Translations under genes and position numbers: made by a program | Shown: positions 1 to 5,366 of the stretch, one piece after another | Position numbering within the stretch: the stretch's first letter is position 1 | How the letters are laid out: each line of letters begins with the position of its first letter | The notes under the pieces: model-generated | What the model saw: the letters and a program-made list of their open reading frames with translations, nothing else | Database searches by the model: none | What the model was told of the DNA's origin: nothing | Assembly: GCA_030840185.1 (NCBI GenBank) | Contig: JAUZFY010000015.1 | Span: 1-5,425 of the forward strand | Direction: 5' to 3' | Length of the DNA: 5,425 nucleotides | Source: Microbacteriaceae bacterium | GTDB lineage: Bacteria > Actinomycetota > Actinomycetes > Actinomycetales > Microbacteriaceae

Positions 1-563
1 GCCACATTGAAGCCCTCCGCCCGGTATTGATCGCACTCGAGACGCACGCGGCGCAACTGGATGATTGGGGCCGGCGACTCGCCGATCGGCTCCTGGACGG
101 CGGACGGCTTCTCGTCGCCGGCAACGGCGGCTCGGCCGCCGAGGCGCAACACCTGACCGCCGAATTGCTCGGTCGATTCGACGGCGAGCGCCGAGCATTC
201 TCGGCTATCGCGCTGCACGCCGATACGTCGACCATGACGGCCATCGGCAATGACTACGGGTTCGAGCAGGTCTTCTCCCGGCAGGTGTACGGTCACGCGC
301 GCGACGGTGACGTGCTCATGCTTCTCTCCACGAGCGGAGCCAGCCCCAACCTGCTGCTCGCGGCGGAAGCCGGGCGGTCCTGCGGCGCCACGACGTGGGC
401 CCTTACCGGCGAGGGGCCGAACCCGCTCAGCCGGGTGGTCGACGAGTGCATCTGCCTCCCCGGACCAGCGGCCAACGTGCAGGAAGCGCACCTTGTTGCC
501 GTGCACGCGATGTGCCGCTCCTACGACGCCGCGATTGCCAAGGCGCAAGGGACGAACCCGTGA
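1..563 (+). CDS. gmhA: D-sedoheptulose-7-phosphate isomerase (GmhA-type SIS domain), 5' end outside window
   Basis: Converts sedoheptulose 7-phosphate to D-glycero-D-manno-heptose 7-phosphate, the first step of activated-heptose synthesis, in the cytosol. The frame is open from base 3 (reading HIEALRPV) into a TTG at 27 that could be mistaken for a start; the true start probably lies to the left. Counting from that TTG, the SIS phosphosugar-binding segment GNGGSAAEAQH is at residues 32-42, TAIGNDYGFE at 71-80 and STSGASPN at 101-108 (family members usually have STSGNSPN). The zinc ligands known from E. coli GmhA (His61, Glu65, Gln172, His180) are matched by H42, E46, Q152 and H160 with the same spacing, so the enzyme should be active. 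About 186 residues are visible against roughly 190 for the family, so little is missing. It is translationally coupled to the next gene through a GTGA overlap. Assignment is secure from motifs and neighbour. Confidence 0.93.
   Translation, partial: HIEALRPVLIALETHAAQLDDWGRRLADRLLDGGRLLVAGNGGSAAEAQHLTAELLGRFDGERRAFSAIALHADTSTMTAIGNDYGFEQVFSRQVYGHARDGDVLMLLSTSGASPNLLLAAEAGRSCGATTWALTGEGPNPLSRVVDECICLPGPAANVQEAHLVAVHAMCRSYDAAIAKAQGTNP
547..552 (+). promoter_or_regulatory. Ribosome binding site for the hldE-type gene
   Basis: AAGGGA lies 7 bases before the GTG at 560, inside the last codons of the gmhA gene. It supports the GTG at 560 over the upstream in-frame start at 395, which would lie deep inside gmhA. 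Confidence 0.7.
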
Positions 564-1936
564 CGCTCGACGCGGCTCGGACGATCGTGGTGGTCGGCGA
601 TGTACTGCTCGACGCTGATCTGTCCGGGCACTCCCACCGCCTCAGCCCAGACGCCCCCGTCCCGGTCGTGGACGCGCCGCAGACCCGGTTCCGGGCCGGG
701 GGCGCCGGTCTCGTGGCGACGATGCTGCTGAGCGACGCGCGTCGCGTGCAACTCGTCACCGCACTCTCCGACGACGCCAGATCTGCGCAGTTGCGCGAAC
801 AGCTCGCCGATGTGCCGCTGGTCTCGGGAGCATCCGGGGCGCCGACCCCGACCAAGACACGGGTGAGCGCCGGCGGTCACGCCATCGTGCGAATTGATGA
901 GGGCTGCGAGCCGGCACCCCCACCGAGGGTGACGGAGCAGATGATCACCACGATCGAGAGGGCGGACGCGATTCTCGTCGCCGACTACGGACGAGGGGTT
1001 GCCGCTCATCCGCAGATCAGGGCTGCGCTCCTCGCGCGGGGACGCCAGGTCCCGCTGGTGTGGGATCCGCACCCTCGCGGCGCCGACCCTGTCGAAAGCG
1101 CATTCGTGGTCACCCCCAATCTCGACGAGGCCGCCGCCGCGTCGGGAATCGGCGGAACCGGGGTGGATGCCGCAGCCCGAGCCGGCGAGGCGCTCAGGGT
1201 TAGGTGGGGTTGCCGCGCGGTCGCCGTCACGATGGGCGAGCACGGCGTAATGCTCTCGGCGGCCGGCTCGTATCCGCTCGTCGTTGCCGCGCCAACCGCC
1301 ATTGCGGGCGACCCGTGCGGAGCCGGAGACCGGCTCGCGGCCTCCCTCATCGGGCAGCTCGCGGACGGTGAATCGCTCGAGGACGCGGTGGCAGCGAGCG
1401 TCGTCGATGCGACCGCGTTCCTCGCCGCAGGCGGTGTTCGCGGGATGGCGCTTCGGCCGGACCCGATACCTGTCAGCGGCGCGGTCGACGCGCTCCGGGT
1501 GGCGAGAGAGACGAAGGCTCGCGGAGGAATCGTTGTGGCGACGGGCGGGTGTTTCGACCTCTTGCACGCCGGCCACGCCAGAACGCTGTCCGCGGCACGC
1601 GCTCTCGGCGATTGCCTCATCGTGTGCCTGAATTCGGACGCGTCCGTTCGGCGGCTGAAGGGTCCGGACCGACCAATTGTGGAGCAGGGCGACCGGGCCG
1701 ATCTGCTCGCCTCGCTCCAGTGCGTCGATGCCGTGCTCGTGTTCGACGAGGACACGCCGGAGACGGCGATAGCTCAACTGAAGCCGGACCTCTGGGTGAA
1801 GGGGGGCGACTACCGCGAGAGCGATCTGCCGGAGGCGGCACTCCTCTCCGGCTGGGGCGGCAGCGTGATGACGGTTCCCTACCACCTCGGCCGCTCGACC
1901 TCCCGGCTGGCCTCGGCTCTCGCCGATGTCGGTTAG
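560..1936 (+). CDS. hldE: Bifunctional D-glycero-beta-D-manno-heptose-7-phosphate kinase / heptose-1-phosphate adenylyltransferase
   Basis: A 458-residue two-domain cytosolic enzyme, close to the 477 residues of E. coli HldE. The N-terminal PfkB/ribokinase domain (about 1-315) would phosphorylate heptose 7-phosphate at C1. It shows the substrate-side segment LSPDAPVPVV (28-37), GGAGLVA (47-53), TPNLDE (185-190) and the catalytic GAGD with D257; the flanking residues are DPC rather than the DVT of proteobacterial enzymes. The C-terminal nucleotidyltransferase domain (about 322-458) would adenylate heptose 1-phosphate after dephosphorylation. It shows GGCFDLLHAGH (329-339, HxGH signature H336/H339), LNSDASVRRLKG (357-368), VKGGDY (413-418) and GRSTS (444-448). 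The GTG start is chosen because it overlaps the gmhA stop (GTGA), has an RBS, and places the first Rossmann strand immediately after it. The ADP route, not the GDP route, is implied by the RfaE-type second domain. Anomer specificity (beta) is inferred from the family. Confidence 0.93.
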   Translation: MTLDAARTIVVVGDVLLDADLSGHSHRLSPDAPVPVVDAPQTRFRAGGAGLVATMLLSDARRVQLVTALSDDARSAQLREQLADVPLVSGASGAPTPTKTRVSAGGHAIVRIDEGCEPAPPPRVTEQMITTIERADAILVADYGRGVAAHPQIRAALLARGRQVPLVWDPHPRGADPVESAFVVTPNLDEAAAASGIGGTGVDAAARAGEALRVRWGCRAVAVTMGEHGVMLSAAGSYPLVVAAPTAIAGDPCGAGDRLAASLIGQLADGESLEDAVAASVVDATAFLAAGGVRGMALRPDPIPVSGAVDALRVARETKARGGIVVATGGCFDLLHAGHARTLSAARALGDCLIVCLNSDASVRRLKGPDRPIVEQGDRADLLASLQCVDAVLVFDEDTPETAIAQLKPDLWVKGGDYRESDLPEAALLSGWGGSVMTVPYHLGRSTSRLASALADVG

Positions 1937-1980
1937 TGCGCGTCGGATGACCTCACAATCGCCTGCTATCGGCAGACACT

Positions 1981-1987
1981 AGGAAGG
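1981..1987 (+). promoter_or_regulatory. Ribosome binding site for the SDR gene
   Basis: AGGAAGG, 7 bases before the ATG at 1995. It is the strongest Shine-Dalgarno sequence in the window and fixes the start of the SDR gene. The 58-base gap before that ATG shows no convincing promoter or terminator, so co-transcription with gmhA-hldE is the simplest reading. Confidence 0.75.
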
Positions 1988-1994
1988 AAGTTTC

Positions 1995-2699
1995 ATGACC
2001 ACCCTGTCGGCCACACCAATCGGACGAGTCCTCATCACGGGAGGAGGCTCCGGCCTCGGCGCTGCCGTCGCCGAAATTGTCACCCTGGCGGGCGGGAGCG
2101 CGATAGTTCTCGATCGGGACATCAGCCGGGTATCGGGATCGTCCGCGTTCGAGGTGGATGTCTCGGACACCAGGGCCACCGAGTCGGCTGTCAGGGAGAT
2201 CGCCCGATCGTTCGATGGGCTCGACGCCGTAGTGACGGCAGCGGGAATCGACCGATGCGGGCGGCTGGAGGATGTGCCGGCCGAGGAATGGGAGCGGGTG
2301 ATCCGAGTCAACCTCCTTGGCACGGTTGCGGTGATCCGCGCCGCGCTCCCCTTCCTCACCGACAGTCACGGTCGGGTCGTCACCGTCGCCTCATCGCTCG
2401 CTCTCCGCGCCGTGGCCGACGCGACCGCATACTGTGCGTCAAAATTCGGAGTGCTGGGATTCTCGCGAGCGCTCGCGGCCGAAACTCGCGGCGAAATCGG
2501 CGTGACCACGCTCATCCCGTCGGGAATGCGCACCCGCTTTTTCGACGACCGGGATGAACAGTACAAGCCGGCGGATGATTCGATGCTTAACGACCCGGCC
2601 ACGGTGGCGAACGCAGTGCTGTTCGCCCTCGGTCAACCGCGAGGAAGCGAGGTTCGCGAATTGGTCATCTGCCACGAGCGGGAACCGTCCTGGCCGTGA
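1995..2699 (+). CDS. Classical SDR-family NAD(P)-dependent oxidoreductase
   Basis: A 234-residue single-domain Rossmann oxidoreductase of the classical short-chain dehydrogenase/reductase type; substrate unknown. The cofactor motif TGGGSGLG is at 15-22. An acidic D40 at the end of the second beta strand suggests NAD(H) over NADP(H). VDVSD (54-58) is the usual adenine-ring segment. The structural NNAG motif is altered to TAAG (81-84). The catalytic tetrad is complete: N106 in VNLLGT, S133 or S134 in VASS, Y146 and K150 in YCASK. PSGMRT (175-180) replaces the usual PGxVxT. It is too short, and has the wrong glycine motif and length, to be the extended-SDR heptose epimerase HldD (about 310 residues). 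Its position behind gmhA-hldE suggests a role in modifying a sugar or polyol of the same pathway, but this is inference only. The 3' end overlaps the convergent GT9 gene. Confidence 0.9.
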   Translation: MTTLSATPIGRVLITGGGSGLGAAVAEIVTLAGGSAIVLDRDISRVSGSSAFEVDVSDTRATESAVREIARSFDGLDAVVTAAGIDRCGRLEDVPAEEWERVIRVNLLGTVAVIRAALPFLTDSHGRVVTVASSLALRAVADATAYCASKFGVLGFSRALAAETRGEIGVTTLIPSGMRTRFFDDRDEQYKPADDSMLNDPATVANAVLFALGQPRGSEVRELVICHEREPSWP

Positions 2700-3807
2700 G
2701 CGACATGGCGTCCTCGACGACTGAGTCGATGGACACGTCGGCCACGAACGAGACGTCATGCTCGCAGCGCTCGGCCGACCAGCCGACCTGGGTCGCGTCC
2801 CGACCGCACACCGGACACACCGTAGTCCAGCCCAGCTGGATGCGGTGCCGCTCCCGCCCGAGTGGGCCTGCATTGATCAGATTGCCGAACCAGTAGATTC
2901 CCACGGTCGGAACGCCGACGGCTTGGGCGAGATGCCGCGGTCCGCTGTCGTTCCCAACGAACACGGTGGCCGAGGCGAGGACCCCCATGAGCTCCGGAAT
3001 GCTGAGCCGTCCGGCCAGCGAGACGACGGCGCCGGAGCCCCGGGTTGCCGTGTCGGCGATATGGCTCGCCAGTTCGACATCGGGTCCATCTCCGACGACT
3101 ATCACCCGGAATCCCTCGCCGGTCAGCCGTACGGCGAGCGCGGCAAAGCACCCTGCCGGCCACCGCCTGCGTGGATCGGTTGCTCCCGGATGCACCACCG
3201 CGACGGGCGCATCGCCGTGATCTCCGAGTAGATCGAGCGCGAGGTCGCCGGCAGCGCGATCCTCGTCGGTGACGGACAACCGCGCCTCGAGCATGACCGG
3301 ACCAACGCCGGCGAGCCCGACAACTTCGAGCGCCCGCAACGCCTCGTGTTGGTAATAGAGGTACGGGATGGTCCGTTCGAGCGGCTCCGCGTCTGGGGTG
3401 GCGCAGCCGATGCTGTGGGCGGCGAGGAGCCGGAGAAGGAACGGATTGGAGAAGCGCCCGCCCCCGTGAAGTTGCACGGCCAGATCGAACGTCCCGGCGT
3501 TCCGTGCGAAAAAGGCCTCGACCCGGGCGGGGTCGCTTTCGCCGTCGCGGATGCCCGGAGCGACCGGTACGGGCTCGAAGCGGATGTCGACGGACAGCCG
3601 GTCGCGGATGATCTGCTCGTGAACGGGGCTGCCGAGGAGGGTGATGCTGGCCCGCGGATACGCGGCGGCGAGCGCCTCGACCGCCGGGACGGCGAACAGG
3701 AGATCGCCAAGGCCTCCGCCCCTCAGCACTGCGATTCGGGCGACGGATTCGAATCGCTCGGACAGGGGCGCGACCGACGGCGGTGCTAACGGGGAAAGTG
3801 AGGTCAT
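2665..3807 (-). CDS. Glycosyltransferase family 9 (heptosyltransferase-like, GT-B fold)
   Basis: A 380-residue GT-B enzyme that probably moves a heptose from ADP-heptose onto a glycan acceptor at the cytoplasmic face. The N-terminal half has the acceptor-side Rossmann start IAVLRGGGLGDLLFAVPAVEAL (split here as IAVLRGGGLGD, 25-35, and LLFAVPAVEAL, 36-46). The C-terminal half has HPGATDPRRRWP (206-217), the SLAGRLSIPELMGVL segment (263-277) and the donor-site signature VGNDSGPRHLAQAVG (284-298), all typical of GT9. A cysteine cluster near the C terminus, C331-x2-C334-x13-C348-x-H350-D351, recalls the conserved Cys cluster of WaaC/WaaF. The ATG at 3807 is chosen because the first conserved strand begins about 24 residues later; the frame stays open to an ATG at 3990, but that extension is low-complexity and would run into the divergent gene. 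The Shine-Dalgarno is weak (CAGG almost touching the start). Sugar specificity is inferred from the neighbouring gmhA and hldE. Confidence 0.88.
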   Translation of the reverse strand: MTSLSPLAPPSVAPLSERFESVARIAVLRGGGLGDLLFAVPAVEALAAAYPRASITLLGSPVHEQIIRDRLSVDIRFEPVPVAPGIRDGESDPARVEAFFARNAGTFDLAVQLHGGGRFSNPFLLRLLAAHSIGCATPDAEPLERTIPYLYYQHEALRALEVVGLAGVGPVMLEARLSVTDEDRAAGDLALDLLGDHGDAPVAVVHPGATDPRRRWPAGCFAALAVRLTGEGFRVIVVGDGPDVELASHIADTATRGSGAVVSLAGRLSIPELMGVLASATVFVGNDSGPRHLAQAVGVPTVGIYWFGNLINAGPLGRERHRIQLGWTTVCPVCGRDATQVGWSAERCEHDVSFVADVSIDSVVEDAMSLTARTVPARGR

Positions 3808-3823
3808 GCCTGAACAATGCCCA

Positions 3824-3834
3824 CCGCTGAGCGG
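3824..3834. repeat. Inverted repeat CCGCT-G-AGCGG
   Basis: Two perfect 5-base arms with a 1-base centre, 17 bases upstream of the GT9 start codon. The shape suits a dimeric regulator binding as DNA rather than an RNA hairpin. It touches the next inverted repeat. Confidence 0.35.
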
Positions 3835-3846
3835 CGTGAAACGCCG
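3832..3846. repeat. Inverted repeat CGGCGT-GAA-ACGCCG
   Basis: Perfect 6-base arms with a 3-base centre, lying between the GT9 and aldehyde dehydrogenase start codons. It could be an operator, or a small hairpin in the GT9 leader RNA. Short palindromes are common in GC-rich DNA, so function is unproven. Confidence 0.4.
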
Positions 3847-3852
3847 ACGCGG

Positions 3853-3864
3853 CCGAAACTTCGG
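3853..3864. repeat. Inverted repeat CCGAA-AC-TTCGG
   Basis: Perfect 5-base arms with a 2-base centre in the divergent region. The same 12 bases recur as the exact reverse complement at 4060-4071 inside the aldehyde dehydrogenase gene, which makes this the best operator candidate of the three palindromes here. Confidence 0.4.
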
Positions 3865-3890
3865 TGGTCGTGTAAAGGCGGCGGCTAGTG

Positions 3891-3919
3891 GGTATCGGGC
3901 CGGTAGAGACTGTGTCCAA
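3891..3919 (-). promoter_or_regulatory. Weak candidate promoter for the GT9 gene
   Basis: Read on the minus strand, TTGGAC (3919-3914) and GATACC (3896-3891) are separated by 17 bases, with a T-rich tract directly upstream of the -35-like box. The matches to a sigma-70-type consensus are only partial (three of six in each box). If real, transcription would begin near 3884 and the leader of about 75 bases would contain all three palindromes. No better promoter was found for either divergent gene. Confidence 0.2.
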
Positions 3920-3938
3920 AAAAAAGACTGCGGCGGAT

Positions 3939-3942
3939 GGAG
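3939..3942 (+). promoter_or_regulatory. Ribosome binding site deciding the aldehyde dehydrogenase start
   Basis: GGAG with a 5-base spacer to the ATG at 3948. A GTG at 3888 is also in frame, but it would add a 20-residue lysine-containing tail encoded by the A8 tract and has no clear Shine-Dalgarno, so the ATG is preferred. Confidence 0.6.
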
Positions 3943-3947
3943 AACGG

Positions 3948-5366
3948 ATGACGACGACCGATTTCGCGCAATCAGGTTGGGTTCAGGCATCCGAGCGGAT
4001 TGTGATCACCGATCCTCGGGACGGCAGCCTCGTCGGCGGCGTGCGGGTGACTTCGGCGTCCGAAGTTTCGGCTCTCATCGGGAGCGGGCTTCGTGCGTTT
4101 GAGCGATGGTCCACGACGTCGCCGGCGCAACGCGGTGGCGCTCTGAGAGCGGCGGCGGCGGCGGTGATCGAGCGCGAGGACGAACTCGCGGCCCTCAACG
4201 CTCGCGAGACCGGTCGGCCGGCCGGTGAGGCGCTCGCGGGGATCCGGGCGGGTGCCGATGCCCTTCTGCAGTATTCAGAGCTCGGTCCGCTCCACTTCGG
4301 CACCCGTCTGCTCGGCGGCGCGGATGCCCTGGACTACTCAGTGCCCGAGCCGCGCGGTCTCGTTGCCGTCATCACCCCGTGGAACGACCCGGTCGCGGTG
4401 GCGCTCGGTCTCATCGGCGCGGCTCTCGTCACCGGAAATGTGGTCGTCCACAAGCCGAGCGAACGGTGTCCTCATCTCGGCATTGCCCTCGGAGCCACGC
4501 TGGAAGAGGCATTTCCCGCCGGCGTGATCTCGACCGTGAGCGGGGGCGCGACGGTCGGCGAGCTTCTCGTTCGGGACGAGCGGGTTTCCGCCGTCGCGCA
4601 CGTCGGCTCGACACGGGCCGGCGAGGCGATTTCGCGCGCCGCGACCGACACCGGCGCCCACGTCATCCGGGAGAACGGGGGAAACGACGCGCTGATCGTT
4701 GACGAGGATGTGAGCCCGCGCTGGGCTGCTCAACAGGCGGCGCTCGGTTGCTTTGCCAACTCCGGCCAGATCTGCACGTCGGTCGAACGGATCTTCGTCC
4801 ATCGTCGTGTCGCGAACGCCTTCATCGTTCACCTGGTGTCCGAGGCGCGTCGCCTTGCGGCGACCGGCGACCTTGGGCCGCTCGTCGACGACGCGCTGAG
4901 AGACGCCGTGAACGCGCAGGTGACGGCCGCCATCGCCTCGGGAGCGAGGGCTCTAGTCGGCGGAAGCCCCCGGGACGGTGCCGGGTCCTACTATCCGGCG
5001 ACCGTTCTGGTGGACTGCACCCCGGACATGACCATCATGAGTGAGGAGACGTTCGGTCCGGTGGCCCCGATCTGCATCGTCGAGAACTTCGAGGAGGGCC
5101 TCCAGCTGGCCGCCGACGACCGGTACGGGCTGGCCGCCACCGTACTCACGGCGTCAATGAGTCACGCGATGGAGGCTGCTGCCCGCCTTCCCGTGGGGAC
5201 CGTCAAGATCAACGCGGTATTCGGCGGCGCGCCGGGCGGATCGGCGCAGCCGCGGGGGGCGAGCGGGTCTGGTTTCGGCTACGGACCTGGCCTGCTCGAT
5301 GAGCTGACCACAACCAAGGTCGTGCACATCGCCCTTCCGGGAGAGGGCGGCGATGACAACTGGTGA
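3948..5366 (+). CDS. NAD(P)-dependent aldehyde dehydrogenase (ALDH superfamily)
   Basis: A 472-residue cytosolic enzyme that should oxidise an aldehyde to the carboxylate; substrate not identifiable from sequence. Family landmarks are in order: TPWNDP (143-148) with the oxyanion-hole N146, HKPSE (168-172) with cofactor-contacting K169, VGSTRAG (219-225), ENGG (242-245) with general base E242, NSGQICTSVER (271-281) with catalytic C276, EETFGP (366-371) with E367, and SGFGYG (441-446). The 34-residue distance from E242 to C276 matches that between Glu268 and Cys302 of mammalian ALDH2. Departures from consensus are ENGG for ELGG and PWND for PWNF. Length is normal for the family (about 475-500). 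A run of five alanines (68-72) is encoded by five identical GCG codons. It is divergent from the GT9 gene and overlaps the next gene by 14 bases, implying an operon to the right. Semialdehyde, glyceraldehyde-type or other dehydrogenases cannot be told apart here. Confidence 0.93.
   Translation: MTTTDFAQSGWVQASERIVITDPRDGSLVGGVRVTSASEVSALIGSGLRAFERWSTTSPAQRGGALRAAAAAVIEREDELAALNARETGRPAGEALAGIRAGADALLQYSELGPLHFGTRLLGGADALDYSVPEPRGLVAVITPWNDPVAVALGLIGAALVTGNVVVHKPSERCPHLGIALGATLEEAFPAGVISTVSGGATVGELLVRDERVSAVAHVGSTRAGEAISRAATDTGAHVIRENGGNDALIVDEDVSPRWAAQQAALGCFANSGQICTSVERIFVHRRVANAFIVHLVSEARRLAATGDLGPLVDDALRDAVNAQVTAAIASGARALVGGSPRDGAGSYYPATVLVDCTPDMTIMSEETFGPVAPICIVENFEEGLQLAADDRYGLAATVLTASMSHAMEAAARLPVGTVKINAVFGGAPGGSAQPRGASGSGFGYGPGLLDELTTTKVVHIALPGEGGDDNW
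4060..4071. repeat. Second copy of the divergent-region palindrome, inside the aldehyde dehydrogenase gene
   Basis: CCGAAGTTTCGG is the exact reverse complement of 3853-3864, and the match extends one base further (to 4072). The upstream CTTCGG at 4051-4056 also pairs with CCGAAG at 4060-4065, giving a second inverted repeat with a 3-base centre. It may be an auxiliary operator about 110 bases into the gene, or a coincidence of codon use. Confidence 0.3.
5342..5346 (+). promoter_or_regulatory. Ribosome binding site for the right-edge gene
   Basis: AGAGG, 6 bases before the ATG at 5353 and inside the last codons of the aldehyde dehydrogenase gene. It supports the overlapping start over the GTG at 5363, whose reading is unusually rich in Cys, Ser and Pro. 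Confidence 0.55.

Noticed and set aside
395..559. Upstream in-frame extension of hldE to 395
   Set aside because: It would overlap gmhA by about 170 bases; the GTG at 560 has a ribosome binding site and begins right before the first kinase strand.
521..1885. A 454-residue open frame on the minus strand opposite hldE
   Set aside because: It lies antisense to a gene with complete family motifs; the translation is rich in Arg/His/Gly with no recognisable domain, as expected of a shadow frame in GC-rich DNA.
1963..1975. Small inverted repeat CTGC-TATCG-GCAG between hldE and the SDR gene
   Set aside because: Only a 4-base stem with no following T run; too weak for a terminator or operator.
1995..2699. 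SDR as the ADP-heptose 6-epimerase HldD
   Set aside because: HldD is an extended SDR of about 310 residues with a TGxxGFIG-type motif; this protein is 234 residues with the classical TGGGSGLG and YCASK.
2756..3919. A 387-residue open frame on the minus strand, out of phase with GT9
   Set aside because: The product is extremely Arg-rich and without motifs; the in-phase GT9 frame explains this DNA.
3918..3940. T8 on the minus strand as a Rho-independent terminator
   Set aside because: The minus-strand sequence immediately before the T run shows no stem, and no gene on that strand ends there.
3888..3947. GTG start at 3888 for the aldehyde dehydrogenase
   Set aside because: It has no clear Shine-Dalgarno, follows a stop-like TAG directly, and adds a tail with KKK encoded by the A8 tract; the ATG at 3948 has GGAG at good spacing.
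3808..3990. N-terminal extension of the GT9 protein to an ATG at 3990
   Set aside because: The extra 61 residues are Ser/Pro/Arg-rich, match no part of GT9, and would overlap the divergent aldehyde dehydrogenase gene.
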